Shown here piece after piece: positions 27,749 through 34,176 of a DNA stretch of 64,000 nucleotides. The number at the start of each line of letters is the position of its first letter. Within the stretch, counting starts at the first letter, position 1. The position numbers and the translations under genes are program-made. The notes under the pieces were generated by a model. That model saw nothing but the letters and a program-made list of their open reading frames with translations. It had not been told where the DNA came from and made no database searches. The DNA lies in assembly GCA_022775085.1 (NCBI GenBank), contig JALFJQ010000043.1:31337-95336 (forward strand), given 5' to 3'. The DNA is from Clostridiales bacterium (lineage in GTDB: Bacteria; Bacillota; Clostridia; Oscillospirales; Oscillospiraceae).

Positions 27749-27967
27749 ATGGATGAAATGATCCTGTTGGAGGACTGCCCCATCTGCCGCGGTGCGGGCA
27801 TGATCATGCACGAAGGCGGCTGGAATGTTCAGGTTGAGTGCTGCGACTGCAGTGCCCATACCATTTATGTGGAGTACAATAGCGAGGAAGAGAAAAAAGA
27901 AGCAGAGCGGACGGTGGCCCATCTTTGGAACATCGGAAAGGTAGTCAGCAGCGAACGCGGTGAATGA
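27749..27967 (+). CDS. Small Lar-like zinc-ribbon protein
   Basis: 72 residues with CPICRG at 10-15 and CCDCSA near 31-36, then AERTVAHLWNIGK. This spacing (CPxCxG, CxxC, xxWN) resembles the Lar restriction-alleviation/zinc-ribbon family, often phage-borne; here it sits in a housekeeping operon. It follows DUF2344 by 12 bases and overlaps the thioesterase start. The function is not evident. Confidence 0.6.
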   Translation: MDEMILLEDCPICRGAGMIMHEGGWNVQVECCDCSAHTIYVEYNSEEEKKEAERTVAHLWNIGKVVSSERGE

Positions 27968-28406
27968 GTGTATTGATTTAGCTGAGAAGGTGCGGCGCCG
28001 TATTGCGCAGGTAGATGCCAGCATCCCCGGTTCCATCGCCGAAATGCTGCGTTTTGAGGTAGTGGGGGAGGACAAGGGAGACATCGTAATGACCTGCGAG
28101 ACTATGCCCTGGATGCGAAATTCCGCCGGCATGCTCCATGGCGGCCTGTGTGCTACGATCCTGGATCAGGCGATGGGCTTTGTATCCTGTTGCCTGAAGG
28201 AAGGCAACGACATTGCGCCTACAGTTCAGATGAGCATTTCGTACCACCGTCCGCTGCACCCGGGAGAACAGGTCATTGTAAAGGTTCATGTGGTCAGTGT
28301 TACACACAGCCTGATGAATTTGACAGCGGAAGCCTCTCAGGCTTCCTGCCCGGAGAAGATATGCCTGTCCGGTTCCGGCATGTACTTTGTCAAACAAAAG
28401 ATGTAA
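27960..28406 (+). CDS. PaaI-family hotdog thioesterase
   Basis: 148-residue hotdog-fold protein with the family segment NSAGMLHGGLCATILDQAMGF (general acid/base region, about 56-76) and TVQMSISYHRPLHPGE. It is predicted to hydrolyse an acyl-CoA thioester; the substrate cannot be read from sequence. The start is a GTG overlapping the previous gene's stop (8 bases). It is the last gene of the radical SAM operon. Confidence 0.8.
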   Translation: MNECIDLAEKVRRRIAQVDASIPGSIAEMLRFEVVGEDKGDIVMTCETMPWMRNSAGMLHGGLCATILDQAMGFVSCCLKEGNDIAPTVQMSISYHRPLHPGEQVIVKVHVVSVTHSLMNLTAEASQASCPEKICLSGSGMYFVKQKM

Positions 28407-28412
28407 AATAGT

Positions 28413-28433
28413 TCGGGATATTCCCGATTTTCT
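28413..28433 (+). terminator. Terminator after the thioesterase gene
   Basis: TCGGGA-TAT-TCCCGA followed by TTTTCT. Confidence 0.6.
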
Positions 28434-28471
28434 CCGTTTGGCATGGATTATTAGGTGCCAAACGGAGAAAA
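28428..28471. repeat. 16-bp perfect inverted repeat
   Basis: TTTTCTCCGTTTGGCA faces its exact complement across 12 bases. No T-run follows on either side, so it is not a simple terminator. An A-rich stretch leads into the tRNA-Pro promoter. Confidence 0.6.
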
Positions 28472-28502
28472 CAAAAAAATTGAAAAAAAGTAAAAAAAGT
28501 AC

Positions 28503-28531
28503 TTGCATTTTTAGAAGTTATGTGGTAATAT
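28503..28531 (+). promoter_or_regulatory. Promoter of tRNA-Pro
   Basis: TTGCAT, 17-base spacer, TAATAT. Confidence 0.6.
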
Positions 28532-28565
28532 ATCGAAGTCGCCAAGAGAGCGGCAAATAAAATAT

Positions 28566-28642
28566 CCGGGTGTGGCGAAGTTTGGTATCGCGCTTGAATG
28601 GGGTTCAAGAGGCCTCGAGTTCGAATCTCGACACTCGGACCA
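28566..28642 (+). tRNA. tRNA-Pro (GGG)
   Basis: Acceptor CCGGGTG/CACTCGG with discriminator A and encoded CCA. D-stem GCGA/TCGC. Anticodon arm CTTGA-ATGGGGT-TCAAG (anticodon GGG, reads CCC). T-arm TCGAG-TTCGAAT-CTCGA. A terminator follows at once. Confidence 0.93.
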
Positions 28643-28680
28643 AAACGGTCAATTTCTTAGGAAATTGGCCGTTTTTCTTA
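28643..28680 (+). terminator. Terminator of tRNA-Pro
   Basis: AAACGGTCAATTTC pairs with GAAATTGGCCGTTT (one G-U) and TTCTTA follows. Confidence 0.8.
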
Positions 28681-28746
28681 TGCTAAAAGCTGTGTGTTTT
28701 TGCTGGATTTTTGAGCGTTGATACCGGGTTGATACGCGGTTGATAC

Positions 28747-28916
28747 TTAAGGCAACGCCGCATAATGGGGCAAGGAAATTCGGCGAGAGATTTTGGCCCA
28801 AGCGAAAGTATGGAAAATGCGGGAATACTGGATGTATTTCCCATTTTTCATGCTGCACGATTGGGGCAAAAGATCCGCCGAAGCCCGCTGCTCCCATTGT
28901 GCGGTGTTGCCTTAAA
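28747..28916. mobile_element. MITE-like hairpin element, copy 1
   Basis: A 170-bp imperfect palindrome with terminal inverted repeats starting TTAAGGCAAC and matching for about 20 bases with a few changes. Nearly the whole element can fold back on itself; the tip is GTATTCCCGC-type sequence against GGGAAATAC. It encodes no transposase. A diverged copy in opposite orientation lies at 49306-49459. Any short open frames inside it are by-products. Together with the 39-bp repeat and hairpin below, it fills the gene-free interval 28681-29196. Confidence 0.7.
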
Positions 28917-28955
28917 TCAGGCCATCTTGGAGATGGCTTCTTTCAGGGACACTTC

Positions 28956-28994
28956 TCAAACTGACAATATCGAGTTCAGCAAGGTGCGAAGTTT
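28956..28994. repeat. 39-bp dispersed repeat, copy 1
   Basis: TCAAACTGACAATATCG then GTTCAGCAAGGT and CGAAGTTT match 61254-61292 at 37 of 39 positions. On the minus strand both copies read LAE-x-DIVSL in the same frame, suggesting fragments of a formerly coding sequence. Confidence 0.6.
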
Positions 28995-29086
28995 GGGATA
29001 TTATCTCATAGCTGAGCGGGAGATGACAGGCGGAAGGTTATTGATCGTTTTCGAAAGACCGACGAATATGCCATCATGGCAGCAAA

Positions 29087-29123
29087 ACAGCGCACAGCCT
29101 GTCTTCGCTTTGCTGTGCGCTGT
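29087..29123. repeat. 12-bp inverted repeat before the cotJC 3' half
   Basis: ACAGCGCACAGC pairs with GCTGTGCGCTGT across 13 bases. It may terminate transcription coming from either side; no clear T-run. Confidence 0.45.
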
Positions 29124-29196
29124 CATTGCCCATGAGTTGCTATACCCCTTCGCTTTTAACTAAATAATTGGGTATTGATGCCTCTATCTGTTTCCG

Positions 29197-29610
29197 CTAC
29201 ATATCCATCGCTGGATTCATATAGTACACATTTTTCTGACTCAGCTTCTCACGAAGCAGTTGTACAGCTTCGCCAAAACGCTGAAAATGCACGATTTCCC
29301 GTTCACGAAGGAACTTGATCACATCATTTACGTCCGGGTCGTCACTGAGGCGCAGGATGTTGTCATAGGTGACCCGCGCTTTCTGCTCAGCGGCCAGGTC
29401 CTCCACAAGATCCGCCATGGGATCACCTTTGACTGCCATACTGGCAGCATTCCAGGGACTGCCTGAAGCGGCTGTGGGATACACACCGATGGTATGGTCA
29501 ACGAAATAAGGTGCAAATCCGGCTTCTTTGATTTGGGAATCATTCAGGCTTCTTGTCAGCTGGTGCACAATCGCGCCGATCATTTCCAGGTGTCCCAGTT
29601 CTTCTGTACC
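29197..29610 (-). CDS. cotJC: Spore coat protein CotJC, 3' part of an interrupted gene
   Basis: Encodes the manganese-catalase-like C-terminal two thirds of CotJC, from GTEELGHLEMIGAIVHQLTR through TIGVYPTAASGSPWNAASM and EDLAAEQKARVTYDNI to REREIVHFQRFGEA and the stop. There is no start codon or ribosome site of its own. The reading frame opens at the core GGTACAG (29604-29610). There it would join the 5' part at 33421-33610 in frame, giving 198 residues, close to the Bacillus protein (189). Separated from the rest by the 3.8-kb recombinase element. Confidence 0.92.
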   Translation of the reverse strand, partial: GTEELGHLEMIGAIVHQLTRSLNDSQIKEAGFAPYFVDHTIGVYPTAASGSPWNAASMAVKGDPMADLVEDLAAEQKARVTYDNILRLSDDPDVNDVIKFLREREIVHFQRFGEAVQLLREKLSQKNVYYMNPAMDM

Positions 29611-29636
29611 TATATTGGCAGCAAAAAGGCACCCAC
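29604..29636. other. Left attachment site of the cotJC element
   Basis: Core CTGTACC, then 17 bases, then the arm GGCACCCAC (29628-29636). This arm is the exact complement of GTGGGTGCC at the right attachment site. In the circle the two arms would flank the core. Confidence 0.7.
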
Positions 29637-29692
29637 TTAGAAACCAGACGCCGACATTCGTGTTCCTTATTCTGCGGTGATTTGTGTTTCTG

Positions 29693-31273
29693 TCAGATAT
29701 TCAACAGGTCGCTGTAAGCCTTCAGCGCACCGTCGGTGTCATGGGCCAGAACCTTCTTAGCCAGAACCTTACCCAGCTGAACGCCTTCCTGATCGAAGGA
29801 GTTGATGTTCCAGGCAAAGCCCTGATACATGACCTTGTTCTCAAAGTGAGCAAGCAGAGCGCCCACAGCCTGGGGGGTCAGCTTGTCGCCGATGATGATG
29901 GAGGAGGGACGGCCGCCCTCGAACTTCTTGTTCAGATTGGTGTCATCCTTGCCGCAGGCGAAGGCTACAATCTGCGCGGCAACATTGGCGCACAGCTTCT
30001 GCTGGCTTGTGCTGCCTTGAATCAGGACATCGCTGCCCATCTGACTGTTGCGGAAGCCGACGAACTGCAGGGGGATAATGTTCGTGCCCTGATGCAGCAG
30101 CTGATAGAAGGAGTGTTGACCGTTGGTGCCGGGCTCGCCAAAGATGACGGGGCCGGTAACGTAGTTTACTGGCTCACCGAAGCGGTTGACAGACTTGCCG
30201 TTACTCTCCATGTCCAGCTGCTGAAGATGGGCGGGGAAACGGCTCAGCGCCTGGGAGTAGGGCAGAACGGCGGTGGTGGGGTAACCCAGCACATTGCGCT
30301 CGTAGACGCCGATCAAAGCATCCAGCAGGGCCGCGTTCTTCCGCAGGTCGGGATTCGCTGCCAGCCGGTCAGCCTCGGCAGCACCGCTGAGGAAATCGGC
30401 GAACACCTCGGGGCCAAAGGCAAGCGACAGCACGCAGCCGCCCACGCCGGAGGAAGAGGAGAACCGGCCGCCGATGTAGTCGTCCATGAAGAAAGCAGCC
30501 AGATAGTCGGCTGACTTTGCAAGAGGAGAGGTCTCGGAGGTGACAGCCACCATATGATGGGCCGCATCCAGACCGGCCTCCGCCAGGGCGTTCTTAACAA
30601 AGGATTCGTTGGTCAGAGTCTCCAGCGTGGTGCCGGATTTGGATACCAGGATAAACAGCGTGTGGGCCAGATCCAAGTTGCTCAGGACACCGGCAGCGTC
30701 GTCGGGGTCAACGTTGGAGATGAAGGCAGCCTTCATTTTTAAGGTGTTGTTGACCTTTGCCCAGTTCTCCAGGGCCAGATAGATGGCACGGGGGCCAAGA
30801 TCGGAACCGCCGATGCCGATCTGGCAGACGGTGGTGAACTTCTCGCCGGCAGCATTGGTGATTTCACCGGCGTGAACCTTGTTTGCGAAGTCCGCGACCC
30901 GGTTCTGCTCGCCTACATAGAACTCGCGCTTGTTTACGCCGTCAGCCACCACGTCATCGCCCAGCTGACCCCGGCAAAGGTGGTGCAGCACCAGACGCTT
31001 TTCACCGGTGTTAATCACTTCGCCATTGTACAGCGCGGCAAACTTTTCCACCAGCTGCTGCTCAGCGGCGAATTTCTCGAGAATGGAAAGAATCGCGTCA
31101 TCCACAGGCCGCGCGGCAAAGTTGAAATCCATACCCGCACCCATGGGCACGGTGTAATTCTTCACACGGTTTGCACCGTTTTCACCGCTCATGGCACACG
31201 CGACGCAGACCTTGTCTGCCGCCTGCAGTTCCGAGTAAGCAGCCAGGGTATCCATATTCTTCCAAGTAACCAA
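29693..31273 (-). CDS. pgi: Glucose-6-phosphate isomerase
   Basis: Interconverts glucose-6-phosphate and fructose-6-phosphate. The 526 residues contain the family marks QIGIGGSDLGPRAIYLALE, LFILVSKSGTTLETLTNE, GGRFSSSSGVGG, GEPGTNGQHSFYQLLHQG and the C-terminal FDQEGVQLGKVLAKKV. All expected regions are present, so it looks active. The start is TTG at 31271-31273 with GAGGAGG eight bases upstream. The frame stays open for another 59 codons upstream without a better site. It is carried inside the cotJC-interrupting element, an unusual place for a central glycolytic gene. Confidence 0.95.
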   Translation of the reverse strand: MVTWKNMDTLAAYSELQAADKVCVACAMSGENGANRVKNYTVPMGAGMDFNFAARPVDDAILSILEKFAAEQQLVEKFAALYNGEVINTGEKRLVLHHLCRGQLGDDVVADGVNKREFYVGEQNRVADFANKVHAGEITNAAGEKFTTVCQIGIGGSDLGPRAIYLALENWAKVNNTLKMKAAFISNVDPDDAAGVLSNLDLAHTLFILVSKSGTTLETLTNESFVKNALAEAGLDAAHHMVAVTSETSPLAKSADYLAAFFMDDYIGGRFSSSSGVGGCVLSLAFGPEVFADFLSGAAEADRLAANPDLRKNAALLDALIGVYERNVLGYPTTAVLPYSQALSRFPAHLQQLDMESNGKSVNRFGEPVNYVTGPVIFGEPGTNGQHSFYQLLHQGTNIIPLQFVGFRNSQMGSDVLIQGSTSQQKLCANVAAQIVAFACGKDDTNLNKKFEGGRPSSIIIGDKLTPQAVGALLAHFENKVMYQGFAWNINSFDQEGVQLGKVLAKKVLAHDTDGALKAYSDLLNI

Positions 31274-31601
31274 TTTCGTATCCTCCTCGATTTGTTTATC
31301 TGTTTTTTCTGTTTGCATTGTGTCATCTGCTTTAACAGTGCTTATACGTTCTGCCGTTTCCGCATAAACGAAGGTATCGTTACCGGGTTCTGCTTTTGCA
31401 GGACCCAGTAATGTACAAACTTGCAGCACAATTCCCTTATACATTAACACCGGATATTGGAAATGTCAATGCCGGACAGCAAACACACCGGCAGAGAAAA
31501 TGGAACTATGAGAGGACTGCTCCGTACCTGTCTGGAAGTATGAGCCGGGTTCTTATCTGCGCCAAGGAATCATATATCTAACGCAGAAAGGGGAGAGTTG
31601 A

Positions 31602-31823
31602 ATGTATACTACTACGAAATTTGTCCGTGTCGGCAATGATCGGCCCATTACCAGGCAGACCGATCCGGAATTCTATTTTGAATTTCAGCAGGGAGTGCTG
31701 CTTGCTCTGAAGGAGCAGGGAACGCTTACCGAAATGCAATTCAAATATGCGCAGGATGCCCTAAAGGAGCAGCGCCGGGCAATGGCCCTGACTGCAGCTG
31801 GGCAGGGAGGAGAACAACAGTGA
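31602..31823 (+). CDS. Small SHOCT-like protein coupled to the recombinase
   Basis: 73 residues, MYTTTKFVRVGNDRPITRQTD then a helical part with EFQQGVLLALKEQGTLTEMQF and KEQRRAMALTAAG. The last part resembles a SHOCT-type short C-terminal helix pair. The ribosome site is AAGGGGAG. Its stop overlaps the recombinase GTG start, so the two are co-translated. By position it is a candidate recombination directionality factor or regulator of excision (inference). Confidence 0.7.
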   Translation: MYTTTKFVRVGNDRPITRQTDPEFYFEFQQGVLLALKEQGTLTEMQFKYAQDALKEQRRAMALTAAGQGGEQQ

Positions 31824-33388
31824 TCAAAGTGGCAAGCTACTGCCGCGTCTCCACAGACAGTGAAGATCAGGCTAACTCCTTTGAATCACAGCAGCGTTAC
31901 TTCCGCGCGTACATTGAAAGACATCCGGACTGGGAACTGTATGAAATCTATGCTGACGAGGGAACGACCGGCACTTCCACCAAAAAACGCACGCAGTTCA
32001 ACAGAATGATCAACGATGCCTACCGCAGAAAGTTCAACATGATTATCACAAAAGAAGTCAGCCGGTTTTCCAGGAACCTGCTGGATACCATCGCCTATAC
32101 CAGAGAGCTGAAAGCTTTGGGGGTAGGCGTTATTTTTATGAACGACGGCTTTACATCTCTGGACCCGGATGCGGAGCTGCGGCTGTCCATCATGGGCTCC
32201 ATTGCCCAGGAAGAGAGCCGAAAGACCTCCTCCCGTGTCAAATGGGGCCAATCCCGTCAGATGGAGAGGGGAGTCGTATTTGGCACCTCCATGCTGGGAT
32301 ATGACGTCCATGACGGCAAGCTCACCATCAATCCGGAGGGCGCTGAAATTGTCAGAATGATCTTTCAGAAATACGCGGTTGAAAAGAAAGGAACCTCCGC
32401 CATTGCACGGGAATTGCGGGAAGCCGGCATCAAAACGTTCACTGGCAGCGTGATGTGGAACAGCACTTCCATCGTCAGGATTCTGCGGAACGAGAAGTAC
32501 GTCGGAGATTTGATACAAAAGAAGAGTATTACACCGGACTATCTGACGCATGAGAAAAAGAGAAACACCGGTCAGGAGGAACGGATTATCATTCGGGATC
32601 ATCATAAGCCAATCATTGAAAGGGCTTTGTGGAACTCGGCACAGGAAGAGCTTACGCGAAGGAATCGGAACCGATCCGGTTCTTCCGGCCATTCCACCAG
32701 ATATGTATTTTCCGGGAAAATGGTCTGTGCTGAGTGTGGCGCCAGATTTGTTTCAAGACGCAAAACCAGAAAAAGCGGGTCTTCCTATATGCGATGGGGA
32801 TGCTATACGGCATCCCGTTTCGGACAAAAACAAACAGATGCCAGGGGAAATGAGATTGGCTGCGATGTTGGAAAGCAAATTCGGGACGATCTTGCTGTGG
32901 AACTATTAACGAAAGTGTTCAAAAGCATTCCTGCCGACTTTGAATGGATCATTCAAAATCTTACGGGCATCGTGGTTTCCGCAATTGCGTCTGAGGCAGA
33001 TCTGCTGGATAACCCGGATCGGCTCAGAAAGCAGATCGACCAGCAGCAAAAGAAAAAAGAGGCCGCCATCGATGCTTTCGCGTCAGGCTTGATAACGAAA
33101 GAGGAACTGCGGCAGGCAAAAGTACAGTACGATGCGAAGATTGCTATGATGAAGAAGAAGCTTTGCGCCTGTCAGCGGGCCCAAATTCCCACTGCGTCAC
33201 AACGGCAATCCGAAATCAGCAGGAGCATCAGGTCAATCGTTTCCTGTGAGGAGTTTTCTGAGCCATTTTATAAGGCGGTTCTCCAGACAATGGTTGTACA
33301 TAAGGATGGCACATTGGAAATCAAGATCAACCATCTTCCCCAAACATGGGTCTACTGCCTGATTTATCACAGAGCAAATCCAGAATAA
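31820..33388 (+). CDS. Large serine recombinase of the cotJC element
   Basis: 522 residues. The resolvase domain starts VASYCRVSTDSEDQANSFESQ with the nucleophile Ser11, and further has EGTTGTSTKKRTQFN, ITKEVSRFSRN and GSIAQEESRKTSSRVKWG. The recombinase domain covers about 160-280 (NPEGAEIVRMIF, SIVRILRNEKYVGD). A zinc ribbon follows (MVCAECGARF ... WGCYTA ... GCDVG, about 300-360). A coiled coil lies at about 390-450. This is the SpoIVCA/TnpX architecture. GTG start with AGGAG upstream, coupled to the small gene. Its 3' end abuts the right attachment arm. Confidence 0.93.
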   Translation: MIKVASYCRVSTDSEDQANSFESQQRYFRAYIERHPDWELYEIYADEGTTGTSTKKRTQFNRMINDAYRRKFNMIITKEVSRFSRNLLDTIAYTRELKALGVGVIFMNDGFTSLDPDAELRLSIMGSIAQEESRKTSSRVKWGQSRQMERGVVFGTSMLGYDVHDGKLTINPEGAEIVRMIFQKYAVEKKGTSAIARELREAGIKTFTGSVMWNSTSIVRILRNEKYVGDLIQKKSITPDYLTHEKKRNTGQEERIIIRDHHKPIIERALWNSAQEELTRRNRNRSGSSGHSTRYVFSGKMVCAECGARFVSRRKTRKSGSSYMRWGCYTASRFGQKQTDARGNEIGCDVGKQIRDDLAVELLTKVFKSIPADFEWIIQNLTGIVVSAIASEADLLDNPDRLRKQIDQQQKKKEAAIDAFASGLITKEELRQAKVQYDAKIAMMKKKLCACQRAQIPTASQRQSEISRSIRSIVSCEEFSEPFYKAVLQTMVVHKDGTLEIKINHLPQTWVYCLIYHRANPE

Positions 33389-33399
33389 CTGTGTTCCGC

Positions 33400-33427
33400 G
33401 TGGGTGCCGTTCCATTTCGCCTGTACC
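33400..33427. other. Right attachment site of the cotJC element
   Basis: Arm GTGGGTGCC (33400-33408), 12 bases, then core CTGTACC (33421-33427). Joined to the left site in a circle, the two 9-bp arms sit symmetrically, 18 bases on each side of a centre at the last C-C step of the core. The total is about 54 bp, the size of a serine-recombinase attP. Confidence 0.7.
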
Positions 33428-33610
33428 GATGTCCGTCAGCAGTCCTTTCAGCTCGTCAAAGGGCATGGAGTAGCGCTGGGATAAATAGCGCAGCGAAGCA
33501 CCCAGCTCACCGTCAGGCCCGCCGTACTGGGAAATGATGATCGCAGCCAGCCGGGGATTGGTATTTGCGATTTTTACGGGATATTGCAGCTTCTTGTCAT
33601 ATACAAACAT
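33421..33610 (-). CDS. cotJC: Spore coat protein CotJC, 5' part of an interrupted gene
   Basis: The first 63 codons of CotJC: MFVYDKKLQYPVKIANTNPR, LAAIIISQYGGPDGELGASL, RYLSQRYSMPFDELKGLL, then TDIGT. In the present chromosome the frame runs on into the element as GEMERHPRGTQLF and stops at 33233, which is not CotJC. At the core GGTACAG it can rejoin the 3' part (29197-29610) in frame. ATG with AAGGAGG, two bases after the cotJA-cotJB stop, so it is the last gene of the cotJ operon. Confidence 0.92.
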
Positions 33611-33612
33611 GA

Positions 33613-34059
33613 TTACGCCTCCTTATTTCCGCAGTATTCCCAGGGCCATGGGTCATCCAGCCAGCTGTAGCCCTCGGATTCAGACGGCATCCCATGGTTA
33701 AGAGGGCCGTGCCTGCGGATATACAGCTGTCTGCATTTATCGTACATCTGCTGGTATTCCCGGTACAGTGACAGCGCCTCCATATCGTCCCTGTGCGTGT
33801 CCAAATAAAGCGCCAGCTCCTGCACGGCAAAGCCCAGCGCCTGCAGTTCCGCCAGCGTGGTCGGCGGCAGCTCGGATTGGTTGACCATCCCCATAAATGG
33901 AAGATCCAGACCGGGGAAAAGGGTGCCCCGCACCAGTCCCTTTTTCGCTTCATATCTTGCGGGGTTTTCCATCTGGAAGGGAACGTAAGGATTCGCCAGG
34001 GGTGCCATGGCAGGTAAACGTCCGTCCCGATAGGACGGCTCCTGAGTTTGTCTGTCCAA
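33613..34059 (-). CDS. cotJAB: Fused spore coat proteins CotJA-CotJB
   Basis: One frame of 148 residues joins two coat proteins that are separate in Bacillus. Residues about 20-65 are CotJA-like (PLANPYVPFQME, GLVRGTLFPGLDLPFMG). Residues about 68-145 are CotJB-like (LAELQALGFAVQELALYLDT, YREYQQMYDKCRQLYIRRHG, DDPWPWEY). No stop lies between. The start is TTG at 34057-34059, eight bases after AGGAGG. An ATG near the ribosome site is out of frame. A SigE-like promoter precedes it, and cotJC follows with overlapping signals. Confidence 0.85.
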   Translation of the reverse strand: MDRQTQEPSYRDGRLPAMAPLANPYVPFQMENPARYEAKKGLVRGTLFPGLDLPFMGMVNQSELPPTTLAELQALGFAVQELALYLDTHRDDMEALSLYREYQQMYDKCRQLYIRRHGPLNHGMPSESEGYSWLDDPWPWEYCGNKEA

Positions 34060-34103
34060 TTTCCATACCTCCTGAAAGATAGAGTCGGATTTTCGTCCGT
34101 GCC

Positions 34104-34132
34104 ATACTATGTTTTCTCCCGGCGGGATGTTC
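34104..34132 (-). promoter_or_regulatory. Candidate SigE promoter of the cotJ operon
   Basis: GAACATC, 14-base spacer, CATAGTAT on the minus strand. This resembles the mother-cell SigE pattern (KMATATT, 14 bases, CATACAAT). cotJ is SigE-controlled in Bacillus. Confidence 0.5.
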
Positions 34133-34176
34133 AGAGAAGGGATGCTGCCGCATAAAAATGGCAGGAGGTGGTGCAT

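Larger units (their letters stand above)
29604..33427. mobile_element. 3.8-kb cotJC-intervening element (recombinase, small partner, pgi)
   Basis: Bounded by direct copies of the 7-bp core CTGTACC (29604-29610 and 33421-33427). Recombination between them would release 3,817 bp and reseal cotJC without loss of frame. The cargo is pgi (minus strand), a small SHOCT-like gene and a large serine recombinase whose stop lies 12 bases from the right attachment arm. The arrangement matches skin-type elements that split sigK or other spore genes. Known for such families: excision by the serine recombinase in the mother cell. Excision here is inferred. Confidence 0.85.

Noticed and set aside
28717..28746. 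Three short direct repeats of TTGATAC before the MITE-like element
   Set aside because: Too short and too few for a CRISPR array or iteron origin; no spacers, no cas or rep gene nearby.
28649..28897. Short open frames within the MITE-like element
   Set aside because: They follow the palindrome arms, lack ribosome sites and change with the repeat; by-products of the element.
33233..33420. The in-frame continuation of the cotJC 5' part into the element as a full 125-residue protein
   Set aside because: After IGTG the sequence no longer resembles CotJC and overlaps the recombinase 3' end antisense; the true continuation is at 29197-29610.
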